In this document: positions 5,705 to 5,760 of the stretch, piece after piece | Numbering within the stretch: the stretch's first letter is position 1 | Layout: each line of letters opens with the position of its first letter | From: Methanosarcinales archaeon | GTDB taxonomy: Archaea > Halobacteriota > Methanosarcinia > Methanosarcinales > Methanogasteraceae | NCBI GenBank assembly: GCA_012961645.1 | Contig: DTYY01000102.1 | Coordinates: 1 to 5,760 of the forward strand | Direction: 5' to 3' | DNA: 5,760 nucleotides | Notes under the pieces: generated by a model | Databases searched by the model: none | What the model saw: the letters and a program-made list of their open reading frames with translations, nothing else | What the model was told of the DNA's origin: nothing | Made by a program: the position numbers and the translations under genes

Positions 5705-5760
5705 TCCCGCCTCCCGGATTCGAACCGGGGACATCGCGGTGTCTGCGCGGTAATGTGTGC
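5705..5760 (-). tRNA. 3' exon and part of the intron of a tRNA gene, probably tRNA-Tyr(GUA)
   Basis: Read on the minus strand: anticodon-stem 3' side CCGCG (5739-5735), variable loop ATGTC (5734-5730), T stem-loop CCCGG-TTCGAAT-CCGGG (5729-5713), acceptor 3' strand AGGCGGG (5712-5706) and discriminator A (5705). CCA is not encoded; CTATA follows. The bases upstream of CCGCG give neither a pairing anticodon stem nor U33, so an intron is inferred at position 37/38, covering 5741 to beyond 5760. GCAG (5746-5743) followed by ACA (5742-5740) fits the 3' half of a bulge-helix-bulge in which GCAG pairs with exon bases CUGU, as a GUA anticodon loop would supply. The implied C1-G72 pair and A73 are tyrosine identity elements in archaea. 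The 5' exon is outside the window, so the isoacceptor is an inference, while the tRNA call itself is firm. Confidence 0.85.
5710..5715 (-). promoter_or_regulatory. Shine-Dalgarno-like GGGAGG inside the tRNA, upstream of srp19
   Basis: On the minus strand GGGAGG spans the junction of the T stem and acceptor stem of the tRNA and lies 10 bases before the srp19 ATG. It matches the anti-Shine-Dalgarno core. Whether it acts as a ribosome site is uncertain, because in a folded precursor it is base-paired and tRNA 3' processing would remove it from the mRNA. Confidence 0.3.

Noticed and set aside
1..5760. Search for CRISPR arrays, insertion sequences, integrases or toxin-antitoxin pairs
   Set aside because: No spaced direct repeats, transposase motifs, attachment-site duplications or small paired genes were seen; nearly all sequence is covered by identified genes.

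Overview
The window is archaeal, most likely from a euryarchaeon that makes coenzyme F430: a methanogen, or an anaerobic methane- or alkane-oxidising relative. The evidence is a CfbD-type F430 biosynthesis subunit, TiaS (the archaeal enzyme that modifies the AUA-decoding tRNA-Ile), an archaeal SRP19, a DUF211 protein, and a tRNA gene that appears to carry an intron. Rank below Euryarchaeota cannot be settled by eye.

Layout, left to right: a 5'-truncated purF (+); a convergent stand-alone hisI (-); then, divergent from hisI, tiaS (+) followed 65 bases later by cfbD (+). A PHP-family phosphoesterase (-) converges on cfbD. An 83-base divergent promoter region separates it from a DUF211 gene (+). 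DUF211 converges on srp19 (-) with only 8 bases between stops, and srp19 lies 5 bases downstream of the 3' exon of an interrupted tRNA gene (-), probably tRNA-Tyr, which runs off the right edge. Strand switches at almost every gene, so most are probably transcribed singly. The possible cotranscribed pairs are tiaS-cfbD and tRNA-srp19.

The content is mostly housekeeping: purine synthesis (PurF), histidine synthesis (HisI and possibly the PHP protein), tRNA modification (TiaS), F430 synthesis (CfbD) and the signal recognition particle (SRP19). I see no mobile element, CRISPR array, defence island or clearly new multi-gene system. The points most worth a second look are small-scale: the tRNA/srp19 junction, where a Shine-Dalgarno-like sequence lies inside the tRNA; an 8-bp inverted repeat in the PHP/DUF211 promoter region; overlapping alternative hairpins at the tiaS stop; and the DUF211 protein, whose function is not known.
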